Source: Osedax frankpressi
Lineage: Eukaryota; Annelida; Polychaeta; Sabellida; Siboglinidae
NCBI GenBank assembly: GCA_964035775.1
Contig: OZ038313.1
Span: 1,860,001-1,924,000, forward strand
Length of the DNA: 64,000 bases
Direction of reading: 5' to 3'
Shown: positions 1 to 12,353 of the stretch, piece by piece
How the letters are laid out: each line of letters starts with the position of its first letter
How positions within the stretch are numbered: position 1 is the stretch's first letter
The notes under the pieces: model-generated
Database searches by the model: none
What the model was told of the DNA's origin: nothing
Seen by the model: the letters and a program-made list of their open reading frames with translations, nothing else
Made by a program: the position numbers and the translations under genes

Positions 1-1485
1 TATTAAGTTAGATTATACACTATAGATATAGAGGAGCTAGTCTAATGTAATGGTATAGATACTGCAGTATGAAGTTAGATTATACACTATAGATATAGAG
101 GAGCTAGTCTAATGGTATAGATACTGCAATATGAAGTTAGATTATACACTATAGATATAGAGGAGCTAGTATAATGTAATGGTATAGATACTGTAGTATG
201 AAGTTAGATTATACACTATAGATATAGAGTAGCTAGTCTAATGGTATAGATACTGCAGTATGAAGTTAGATTATACACTATAGATATAGAGGAACTAGTC
301 TAATGTAATGGTATAGATACAGTAGTATGAATTTAGATTATACACTATAGATATAGAGGAGCTAGTCTAATGTAATGGTATAGATACTGTAGTATGAAGT
401 TAGATTATACACTATAGATATAGAGGAGCTAGTCTAATGTAATGGTATAGATACTGTAGTATGAAGTTAGATTATACACTATAGATATAGAGTAGCTAGT
501 CTAATGTAATGGTATAGATACTGTAGTATGAAGTTAGATTATACACTATAGATATAGAGGAGCTAGTCTAATGTAATGGTATAGATACTGTAGTATGAAG
601 TTAGATTATACACTATAGATATAGAGTAGCTAGTCTAATGTAATGGTATAGATACTGTAGTATGAAGTTAGATTATACACTATAGATATAGAGTAACTAG
701 TCTAATGTAATGGTATATATACTGTAGTATGAAGTTAGATTATACACAATAAATATAGAGGACAAGTCTAATGTAATGGTATAGATACTGCAGTATGAAG
801 TTAGATTATACACTATATATATAGAGGAACTAGTCTAATATAATGGTATAGATACAGTAGTATGAAGTTAGATTATACACTAGAGATATAGAGGAGCTAG
901 TCTAATGTAATGGTATAGATACTGTAGTATGAAGTTAGGTTATACACTATAGATATAGAGGAGCTAGTCTAATGTAATGGTATAGATACTGCAGTATGAA
1001 GTTAGATTATACACTATAGATATAGAGGACAAGTCTAATGTAATGGTATAGATACTGTAGTATGAAGTTAGATTATACACTATAGATATAGAGGAACTAG
1101 TCTAATGTAATGGTATAGATATTGTAGTATGAAGTTAGATTATACACTATAGATATAGAGGAGCTAGTCTAATGGTATATATACTGTAGTATGAAGTTAG
1201 ATTATACACTATAGATATAGAGGAGCTAGTCTAATGGTATATATACTGTAGTATGACGTTAGATTATACACTATAGATATAGAGGAGCTAGTCTAATGTA
1301 ATGGTATAGATACTGTAGTATGAAGTTAGATTATACACTATAGATATAAAGGAGCTAGTCTAATGTAATGGTATAGATACTACAGTATGAAGTTAGATTA
1401 TACATAATAGATATAGAGTAGCTAGTCTAATGTAATGATATAGATACTGCAGTATGAAGTTAGATTATACACTATAGATATAGAG
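1..1485 (+). repeat. Partial higher-order copy, matches 8,147-9,631
   Basis: Rare variants occur in the same order here and 8,146 bp further right: TATTAAGTTAG at the start, GCTAGTATAATG (165), ATGAATTTAG (327), GAGTAACTAG (691), CAATAAATATAG, and TGACGTTAG (1,254). The match stops near 1,486, where GGAACTAATC here faces GGAGCTAGTC in the partner. The window therefore opens inside another copy of the ~7-kb higher-order block seen at 5.4-19.0 kb, whose left part is out of view. Confidence 0.85.
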
Positions 1486-2681
1486 GAACTAATCTAATGA
1501 AATAGTATAGATACTGTAGTATGAAGTTAGATTATACACTATAGATATAGAGGAGCTAGTCTAATGTAATGGTATAGATATTGCAGTATGAAGTTAGATT
1601 ATACACTATAGATATAGAGGAGCTAGTCTAATTGTATAGATACTACAGTATGAAGTTAGATTATACACTATAGATATAGAGGAGCTAGTCTAATGTAATG
1701 GTATAGATATTGCAGTATGAAGTTAGATTATACACTATAGATATAGAGGAGCTAGTCTAATGGTATAGATACTGTAGTATGAAGTTAGATTATACACTAT
1801 AGATATAGAGGAGCTAGTCTAATGTAATGGTATAGATATTGCAGTATGAAGTTAGATTATACACTATAGATATAGAGGAGCTAGTCTAATGTAATGGTAT
1901 AGATACTACAGTAAGAAGTTAGATTATACACTATAGATATAGAGGAGCTAGTCTAATGTAATGGTATAGATATTGCAGTATGAAGTTAGATTATACACTA
2001 TAGATATAGAGGAGCTAGTCTAATGGTATAGATACTGCGGTATGAAGTTAGATTATACACTATAGATATAGAGGAGCTAGTCTAATGGTATAGATACTGC
2101 GGTATGAAGTTAGATTATACACTATAGATATAGAGGAGCTAGTCTAATGGTATAGATACTGAAGTATGAAGTTAGATTATACACTATATATAGAGGAGCT
2201 AGTCTAATGGTATAGATACTGCGGTATGAAGTTAGATTATACACTATAGATATAGAGGAGCTAGTCTAATAGTATAGATACTGCAGTATGAAGTTAGATT
2301 ATACACTATAGATATAGAGGACAAGTCTAATGTAATGGTATAGATACTGTAGTATGAAGTTAGATTATACACTATAGATATATAGGAGCTAGTCTAATGT
2401 AATGGTATAGATACTGTAGTATGAAGTTAGATTATACACTATAGATATAGAGGAGCTAGGCTAATGTAATGGTATAGATACTGCATTATGAAGTTAGATT
2501 ATACACTATAGATATAGTAGAGCTAGTCTAATGTAATGGTATAGATACTGTAGTATGAAGTTAGATTATACACTATAGATATAGAGGAGCTAGTCTAATG
2601 GTATAGATACTGCGGTATGAAGTTAGATTATACACTATATATATATAGAGGACAAGTCTAATGGTATAGATACTGTAGTAT

Positions 2682-2784
2682 GAAGTTAGATTGTACACTA
2701 TATATAGTGATCTATAGATATAGAGGATTATATCTATAGATATAGAGTAGCTAGTCTAATGTAATGGTATAGATACTGTAGTAT
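2682..2784 (+). repeat. Anomalous 103-bp unit with extra palindromes
   Basis: This unit is 36 bp longer than the norm. After GAAGTTAGATTGTACA it carries a duplicated, partly inverted version of the first-dyad region. Visible perfect palindromes are CACTATATATAGTG (2,696-2,709), ATCTATAGAT (2,710-2,719) and TATCTATAGATA (2,731-2,742). It then resumes with GAGTAGCTAG and a normal remainder. It is the largest insertion seen in the array, and every base of the extra segment resembles satellite sequence, which suggests local template switching rather than foreign DNA. Confidence 0.85.
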
Positions 2785-4745
2785 GAAGTTAGATTATACA
2801 CTATAGATATAGAGGAGCTAGTCTAATGTAATGGTATAGATACAGTAGTATGAAGTTAGATTATACACTATAGATATAGAGGACAAGTCTAATGTAATGG
2901 TATAGATACTGTAGTATGAAGTTAGATTATACATTATAGATATAGAGGAGCTAGTCTTATGTAATGGTATAGATACAGTAGTATGAAGTTAGATTATACA
3001 CTATAGATATAGAGGACAAGTCTAATGTAATGGTATAGATACTGCAGTATGAAGTTAGATTATACACTATAGATATAGAGGAGCTAGTCTAATTGTATAG
3101 ATACTACAGTATGAAGTTAGATTATACACTATAGATATAGAGGAGCTAGTCTAATGTAATGGTATAGATATTGCAGTATGAAGTTAGATTATACACTATA
3201 GATATAGAGGAGCTAGTCTAATTGTATAGATACTACAGTATGAAGTTAGATTATACACTATAGATATAGAGGAGCTAGTCTAATGTAATGGTATAGATAT
3301 TGCAGTATGAAGTTAGATTATACACTATAGATATAGAGGAGCTAGTCTAATGGTATAGATACTGTAGTATGAAGTTAGATTATACACTATAGATATAGAG
3401 GAGCTAGTCTAATGTAATGGTATAGATATTGCAGTATGAAGTTAGATTATACACTATAGATATAGAGGAGCTAGTCTAATGTAATGGTATAGATACTACA
3501 GTAAGAAGTTAGATTATACACTATAGATATAGAGGAGCTAGTCTAATGTAATGGTATAGATATTGCAGTATGAAGTTAGATTATACACTATAGATATAGA
3601 GGAGCTAGTCTAATTGTATAGATACTACAGTATGAAGTTAGATTATACACTATAGATATAGAGGAGCTAGTCTAATGTAATGGTATAGATATTGCAGTAT
3701 GAAGTTAGATTATACACTATAGATATAGAGGAGCTAGTCTAATTGTATAGATACTACAGTATGAAGTTAGATTATACACTATATATATAGAGGAGCTAGT
3801 CTAATGTAATGGTATAGATATTGCAGTATGAAGTTAGATTATACACTATAGATATAGAGGAGCTAGTCTAATTGTATAGATACTACAGTATGAATTTAGA
3901 TTATACACTATAGATATAGAGGAGCTAGTCTAATGGTATAGATAATGTAGTATGAAGTTAGATTATACACTATAGATATAGAGGAGCTAGTCTAATGTAA
4001 TGGTATAGATATTGCAGTATGAAGTTAGATTATACACTATAGATATAGAGGAGCTAGTCTAATTGTATAGATACTACAGTATGAAGTTAGATTATACACT
4101 ATAGATATAGAGGAGCTAGTCTAATGGTATAGATACTGTAGTATGAAGTTAGATTATATACTATAGATATAGAGGAGCTAGTCTAATGTAATGGTATAGA
4201 TACTGCAGTATGAAGTTAGATTATACACTATAGATATAGAGGACAAGTCTAATGTAATGGTATAGATACTGCAGTATGAAGTTAGATTATACACTATAGA
4301 TATAGAGGAGCTAGTCTAATGTAATGGTATAGATACTGTAGTATGAAGTTAGATTATACACTATAGATATAGAGGAGCTAGTCTAATGTAATGGTATAAA
4401 TACTGTAGTATGAAGTTAGATTATACACTATAGATATAGAGTAGCTAGTCTAATTTAATGGTATAGATACGTAGTATGAAGTTAGATTATACTCTATAGA
4501 TATAGAGGAGCTAGTCTAATGTAATGGTATAGATACTGTAGTATGAAGTTAGATTATACTCTATAGATATAGAGGAGCTAGTCTAATGTAATGGTATATA
4601 TACTGTAGTATGAAGTTAGATTATACTCTATAGATATAGAGGAGCTAGTCTAATGTAATGGTATAGATACTGTATTATGAAGTTAGATTATACATTATAG
4701 ATATAGAGGAGCTAGTCTAATGTAATGGTATAGATACTGTAGTAT

Positions 4746-4807
4746 GAAGTTAGATTATACACTATAGATATAGAGGAGCTAGTCTAATGGTATAGATACT
4801 GCAGTAT
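4746..4807 (+). repeat. Representative 62-bp unit (one TAATG copy lost)
   Basis: The unit is identical in layout to the 67-bp form except that CTAATGTAATGG is reduced to CTAATGG. The missing 5 bp equal one copy of the TAATG direct repeat, which fits replication slippage or unequal pairing within the unit. This example also has the TGCAG (PstI, CTGCAG) version of the second dyad. The 62-bp form is scattered through the whole array, often alternating with 67-bp units to give 129-bp dimers. Confidence 0.93.
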
Positions 4808-5197
4808 GAAGTTAGATTATACACTATAGATATAGAGGAGCTAGTCTAATGTAATGGTATAGATACTGTAGTATGAAGTTAGATTATACACTATAGATAT
4901 AGAGGAACTAGTCTAATGGTATAGATACTGCAGTATGAAGTTAGATTATACACTATAAATATAGAGGACAAGTCTAATGTAATGGTATAGATACTGTAGT
5001 ATGAAGTTAGATTATACACTATAGATATAGAGGAGCTAGTCTAATGGTATAGATACTGTAGTATGAAGTTAGATTATACACTATAGATATAGAGGACAAG
5101 TCTAATGTAATGGTATAGATACTGTAGTATGAAGTTAGATTATACACTATAGATATAGAGGAGCTAGTCTAATGTAATGGTATAGATACTGTAGTAT

Positions 5198-5264
5198 GAA
5201 GTTAGATTATACACTATAGATATAGAGGAGCTAGTCTAATGTAATGGTATAGATACTGTAGTAT
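5198..5264 (+). repeat. Representative 67-bp canonical unit
   Basis: This unit matches the majority sequence at every position. Two short inverted repeats are visible: CTATA-GA-TATAG at unit positions 17-28 and ATACT-GT-AGTAT at 56-67. The 40-49 segment is a perfect two-copy direct repeat TAATG-TAATG. GAGCTAGTC at 31-39 holds an AluI core (AGCT) and, on the minus strand, an in-frame TAG. This is the most common length class in the array. Confidence 0.95.
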
Positions 5265-5370
5265 GAAGTTAGATTATACACTATAGATATAGAGGAGCTA
5301 GTCTAATTGTATAGATACTGTAGTATGAAGTTAGATTATACACTATAGATATAGAGGAGCTAGTCTAATT

Positions 5371-8300
5371 GTATAGATACTGTAGTATGAAGTTAGATTA
5401 TACACTATATATATAGAGGAGCTAGTCTAATGGTATAGATACTGTAGTATGAAGTTAGATTATACACTATAGATATAGAGGAGCTAGTCTTATTTAATGG
5501 TATAGATACTGTAGTATGAAGTTAGATTATACACTATAGATATAGAGGAGCTAGTCTAATGTAATGGTATAGATACTGTAGTATGAAGTTAGATTATACA
5601 CTATAGATATAGAGGAGCTAGTCTAATGTAATGGTATATATACTGTAGTATGAAGTTAGATTATACACTATAGATATAGAGGAGCTAGTCTAATGTAATG
5701 GTATAGATACTGCAGTATGAAGTTAGATTATACACTATAGATATAGAGGAGCTAGTCTAATGTAATGGTATAGATACTGTAGTATGAAGTTAGATTATAC
5801 ACTATAGATATAGAGGACAAGTCTAATGTAATGGTATAGATACTGTAGTATGAAGTTAGATTATACACTATAGATATAGAGGACACGTCTAATGTAATGG
5901 TATAGATACTGTAGTATGAAGTTAGATTATACACTATAGATATAGAGGAGCTAGTCTAATGTAATGGTATAGATACTGTAGTATGAAGTTAGATTATACA
6001 CTATATATATAGAGGAGCTAGTCTAATAGTATAGATACTGCAGTATGAAGTTAGATTATACACTATAGATATAGAGGAGCTAGTCTAATGTAATAGTATA
6101 GATACTGTAGTATGAAGTTAGATTATACACTATAGATATAGAGGACAAGTCTAATGTAATGATATAGATACTGCAGTATGAAGTTAGTGTATACACTATA
6201 GATATAGAGGACAAGTCTAATGTAATGATATAGATACTGCAGTATGAAGTTAGATTATACACTATAGATATAGAGGACAAGTCTAATGTAATAGTATAGA
6301 TACTGTAGTATGAAGTTAGATTATACACTATAGATATAGAGGAGCTAGTCTAATGTAATGGTATAGATACTGCAGTATGAAGTTAGATTATACACTATAG
6401 ATATAGAGGAGCTAGTCTAATGGTATAGATACTGTAGTATGAAGTTAGATTATACACTATAGATATAGAGGAGCTAGTCTAATGTAATGGTATAGATACT
6501 GCAGTATGAAGTTAGATTATACACTATAGATATAGAGGAGCTAGTCTAATGTAATGATATAGATACTGCAGTATGAAGTTAGATTATACACTATAGATAT
6601 AGAGGAGCTAGTCTAATGTAATGGTATAGATACTATAGTATGAAGTTAGATTATACACTATAGATATAGAGGAGCTAGTCTAATGTAATGGTATAGATAC
6701 TATATTATGAAGTTAGATTATACACTATAGATATAGAGGACAAGTCTAATGGTATAGATACTGTAGTATGAAGTTAGATTATACACTATAGATATAGAGG
6801 AGCTAGTCTAATGGTATAGATACTGCAATATGAAGTTAGATTATACACTATAGATATAGAGGAGCTAGTCTAATGTAATGGTATAGATACTGCAGTATTA
6901 AGTTAGATTATACACTATAGATATAGAGGAGCTAGTCTAATGGTATAGATACTGCAATATGAAGTTAGATTATACACTATAGATATAGAGGAGCTAGTAT
7001 AATGTAATGGTATAGATACTGTAGTATGAAGTTAGATTATACACTATAGATATAGAGTAGCTAGTCTAATGGTATAGATACTGCAGTATGAAGTTAGATT
7101 ATACACTATAGATATAGAGGAACTAGTCTAATGTAATGGTATAGATACAGTAGTATGAATTTAGATTATACACTATAGATATAGAGGAGCTAGTCTAATG
7201 TAATGGTATAGATACTGTAGTATGAAGTTAGATTATACACTATAGATATAGAGGAGCTAGTCTAATGTAATGGTATAGATACTGTAGTATGAAGTTAGAT
7301 TATACACTATAGATATAGAGTAGCTAGTCTAATGTAATGGTATAGATACTGTAGTATGAAGTTAGATTATACACTATAGATATAGAGGAGCTAGTCTAAT
7401 GTAATGGTATAGATACTGTAGTATGAAGTTAGATTATACACTATAGATATAGAGTAGCTAGTCTAATGTAATGGTATAGATACTGTAGTATGAAGTTAGA
7501 TTATACACTATAGATATAGAGTAGCTAGTCTAATGTAATGGTATAGATACTGTAGTATGAAGTTAGATTATACACTATAGATATAGAGTAGCTAGTCTAA
7601 TGTAATGGTATATATACTGTAGTATGAAGTTAGATTATACACAATAGATATAGAGGACAAGTCTAATGTAATGGTATAGATACTGCAGTATGAAGTTAGA
7701 TTATACACTATAGATATAGAGGAGCTAGTCTAATGTAATGGTATAGATACTGCAGTATGAAGTTAGATTATACACTATAGATATAGAGGAGCTAGTCTAA
7801 TGTAATGGTATAGATACTGCAGTATGAAGTTAGATTACACACTATAGATATAGAGGAGCTAGTCTAATGTAATGGTATAGATACTATAGTATGAAGTTAG
7901 ATTATACACTATAGATATAGAGGAGCTAGTCTAATGTAATGGTATAGATACTATATTATGAAGTTAGATTATACACTATAGATATAGAGGACAAGTCTAA
8001 TGGTATAGATACTGTAGTATGAAGTTAGATTATACACTATAGATATAGAGGAGCTAGTCTAATGGTATAGATACTGCAATATGAAGTTAGATTATACACT
8101 ATAGATATAGAGGAGCTAGTCTAATGTAATGGTATAGATACTGCAGTATTAAGTTAGATTATACACTATAGATATAGAGGAGCTAGTCTAATGTAATGGT
8201 ATAGATACTGCAGTATGAAGTTAGATTATACACTATAGATATAGAGGAGCTAGTCTAATGGTATAGATACTGCAATATGAAGTTAGATTATACACTATAG

Positions 8301-11300
8301 ATATAGAGGAGCTAGTATAATGTAATGGTATAGATACTGTAGTATGAAGTTAGATTATACACTATAGATATAGAGTAGCTAGTCTAATGGTATAGATACT
8401 GCAGTATGAAGTTAGATTATACACTATAGATATAGAGGAACTAGTCTAATGTAATGGTATAGATACAGTAGTATGAATTTAGATTATACACTATAGATAT
8501 AGAGGAGCTAGTCTAATGTAATGGTATAGATACTGTAGTATGAAGTTAGATTATACACTATAGATATAGAGGAGCTAGTCTAATGTAATGGTATAGATAC
8601 TGTAGTATGAAGTTAGATTATACACTATAGATATAGAGTAGCTAGTCTAATGTAATGGTATAGATACTGTAGTATGAAGTTAGATTATACACTATAGATA
8701 TAGAGGAGCTAGTCTAATGTAATGGTATAGATACTGTAGTATGAAGTTAGATTATACACTATAGATATAGAGTAGCTAGTCTAATGTAATGGTATAGATA
8801 CTGTAGTATGAAGTTAGATTATACACTATAGATATAGAGTAACTAGTCTAATGTAATGGTATATATACTGTAGTATGAAGTTAGATTATACACAATAAAT
8901 ATAGAGGACAAGTCTAATGTAATGGTATAGATACTGCAGTATGAAGTTAGATTATACACTATATATATAGAGGAACTAGTCTAATATAATGGTATAGATA
9001 CAGTAGTATGAAGTTAGATTATACACTAGAGATATAGAGGAGCTAGTCTAATGTAATGGTATAGATACTGTAGTATGAAGTTAGGTTATACACTATAGAT
9101 ATAGAGGAGCTAGTCTAATGTAATGGTATAGATACTGCAGTATGAAGTTAGATTATACACTATAGATATAGAGGACAAGTCTAATGTAATGGTATAGATA
9201 CTGTAGTATGAAGTTAGATTATACACTATAGATATAGAGGAACTAGTCTAATGTAATGGTATAGATATTGTAGTATGAAGTTAGATTATACACTATAGAT
9301 ATAGAGGAGCTAGTCTAATGGTATATATACTGTAGTATGAAGTTAGATTATACACTATAGATATAGAGGAGCTAGTCTAATGGTATATATACTGTAGTAT
9401 GACGTTAGATTATACACTATAGATATAGAGGAGCTAGTCTAATGTAATGGTATAGATACTGTAGTATGAAGTTAGATTATACACTATAGATATAAAGGAG
9501 CTAGTCTAATGTAATGGTATAGATACTACAGTATGAAGTTAGATTATACATAATAGATATAGAGTAGCTAGTCTAATGTAATGATATAGATACTGCAGTA
9601 TGAAGTTAGATTATACACTATAGATATAGAGGAGCTAGTCTAATATAATGGTATAGATACTGCAGTATGAAGTTAGATTATACACTATAGATATAGAGGA
9701 GCTAGTCTAATGTAATGGTATAGATACTGCAGTATGAAGTTAGATTATACACTATAGATATAGAGGAGCTAGTCTAATGGTATAGATACTGTAGTATGAA
9801 GTTAGATTATACACTATAGATATAGAGGAGCTAGTCTAATGTAATGGTATAGATACTGCAGTATGAAGTTAGATTATACACTATAGATATAGAGGAGCTA
9901 GTCTAATGTAATGGTATAGATACTGCAGTATGAAGTTAGATTATACACTATAGATATAGAGGAGCTAGTCTAATATAATGGTATAGATACTGCAGTATGA
10001 AGTTAGATTATACACTATAGATATAGAGGAGCTAGTCTAATGGTATAGATACTGTAGTATGAAGTTAGATTATACACTATAGATATAGAGGAGCTAGTCT
10101 AATGTAATGGTATAGATACTGCAGTATGAAGTTAGATTATACACTATAGATATAGAGGAGCTAGTCTAATATAATGGTATAGATACTGCAGTATGAAGTT
10201 AGATTATACACTATAGATATAGAGGAGCTAGTCTAATGTAATGGTATAGATACTATAGTATGAAGTTAGATTATACACTATAGATATAGAGGAGCTAGTC
10301 TAATGTAATGGTATAGATACTATATTATGAAGTTAGATTATACACTATAGATATAGAGGACAAGTCTAATGGTATAGATACTGTAGTATGAAGTTAGATT
10401 ATACACTATAGATATAGAGGAGCTAGTCTAATGGTATAGATACTGCAATATGAAGTTAGATTATACACTATAGATATAGAGGAGCTAGTCTAATGTAATG
10501 GTATAGATACTGCAGTATTAAGTTAGATTATACACTATAGATATAGAGGAGCTAGTCTAATGGTATAGATACTGCAATATGAAGTTAGATTATACACTAT
10601 AGATATAGAGGAGCTAGTATAATGTAATGGTATAGATACTGTAGTATGAAGTTAGATTATACACTATAGATATAGAGTAGCTAGTCTAATGGTATAGATA
10701 CTGCAGTATGAAGTTAGATTATACACTATAGATATAGAGGAACTAGTCTAATGTAATGGTATAGATACAGTAGTATGAATTTAGATTATACACTATAGAT
10801 ATAGAGGAGCTAGTCTAATGTAATGGTATAGATACTGTAGTATGAAGTTAGATTATACACTATAGATATAGAGGAGCTAGTCTAATGTAATGGTATAGAT
10901 ACTGTAGTATGAAGTTAGATTATACACTATAGATATAGAGTAGCTAGTCTAATGTAATGGTATAGATACTGTAGTATGAAGTTAGATTATACACTATAGA
11001 TATAGAGGAGCTAGTCTAATGTAATGGTATAGATACTGTAGTATGAAGTTAGATTATACACTATAGATATAGAGTAGCTAGTCTAATGTAATGGTATAGA
11101 TACTGTAGTATGAAGTTAGATTATACACAATAGATATAGAGGACAAGTCTAATGTAATGGTATAGATACTGCAGTATGAAGTTAGATTATACACTATATA
11201 TATAGAGGAACTAGTCTAATATAATGGTATAGATACAGTAGTATGAAGTTAGATTATACACTAGAGATATAGAGGAGCTAGTCTAATGTAATGGTATAGA

Positions 11301-12353
11301 TACTGTAGTATGAAGTTAGATTATACACTATAGATATAGAGGAGCTAGTCTAATGTAATGGTATAGATACTGCAGTATGAAGTTAGATTATACACTATAG
11401 ATATAGAGGACAAGTCTAATGTAATGGTATAGATACTGTAGTATGAAGTTAGATTATACACTATAGATATAGAGGAACTAGTCTAATGTAATGGTATAGA
11501 TATTGTAGTATGAAGTTAGATTATACACTATAGATATAGAGGAGCTAGTCTAATGGTATATATACTGTAGTATGAAGTTAGATTATACACTATAGATATA
11601 GAGGAGCTAGTCTAATGGTATATATACTGTAGTATGACGTTAGATTATACACTATAGATATAGAGGAGCTAGTCTAATGTAATGGTATAGATACTGTAGT
11701 ATGAAGTTAGATTATACACTATAGATATAAAGGAGCTAGTCTAATGTAATGGTATAGATACTACAGTATGAAGTTAGATTATACATAATAGATATAGAGT
11801 AGCTAGTCTAATGTAATGATATAGATACTGCAGTATGAAGTTAGATTATACACTATATATATAGAGGACAAGTCTAATGTAATGGTATAGATACTGCAGT
11901 ATGAAGTTAGATTATACACTATAGATATAGAGGAGCTAGTCTAATGTAATGGTATAGATACTGTAGTATGAAGTTAGATTATACACTATAGATATAGAGT
12001 AGCTAGTCTAATGTAATGGTATAGATACTGTAGTATGAAGTTAGATTATACACTATAGATATAGAGGAGCTAGTCTAATGTAATGGTATAGATACTGTAG
12101 TATGAAGTTAGATTATACACTATAGATATAGAGGAGCTAGTCTAATGTAATGGTATAGATACAGTAGTACGAAGTTAGATTATACACTATAGATATAGAG
12201 GAGCTAGTCTAATGTAATGGTATAGATACAGTAGTATGAAGTTAGATTATACACTATAGATATAGAGGAGCTAGTCTAATTTAATGGTATAGATACTGTA
12301 GTATGAAGTTAGATTATACACTATAGATATAGAGGAGCTAGTCTAATGTAATG
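5371..12353 (+). repeat. Higher-order block A, copy 1 (6,983 bp)
   Basis: From GTATAGATACTG at 5,371 the order of rare variants repeats 6,983 bp later: TCTTATTTAATGG (5,489 and 12,472), the GGACACGTC unit, AGTTAGTGTATAC (~6,182 and ~13,165), and the TATTAAG unit (6,896 and 13,879). Copy 1 ends where copy 2 begins, so this is a direct tandem duplication about 105 units long. Inside it a smaller duplication of 2,235 bp is visible (TGACGTTAG at ~9,400 and ~11,635). Confidence 0.85.
6709..6769 (+). repeat. Representative 61-bp unit (both deletions)
   Basis: This unit combines the GGACAAGTC change of the 66-bp class with the single-copy TAATG of the 62-bp class, giving 61 bp. It follows a unit ending in the rarer TATATTAT variant of the second dyad. 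The same variant pair recurs near 7,965, 10,325 and 13,690, so it marks copies of the same higher-order block. It is likely a recombinant of the two subfamilies or a second slippage event. Confidence 0.88.

Larger units (their letters stand above)
1486..5370 (+). repeat. Dimer-rich stretch with a 1,590-bp duplication
   Basis: This stretch is rich in alternating 67/62-bp units in which the 67-bp member carries ATATTGCAG and the 62-bp member carries TAATTGTATAG with ACTACAG, a 129-bp dimer. A block around 1,560-2,010 reappears at 3,150-3,600: the unique GTAAGAAGTT variant lies at 1,911 and 3,501, and the TAATTGTATAG unit at 1,621 matches 3,211. Between the copies lie a run of TGCGG units (2,037-2,230) and the anomalous unit at 2,682. 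A cluster of TATACTCTATAG units occupies 4,485-4,640. No gene is seen. Confidence 0.8.
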
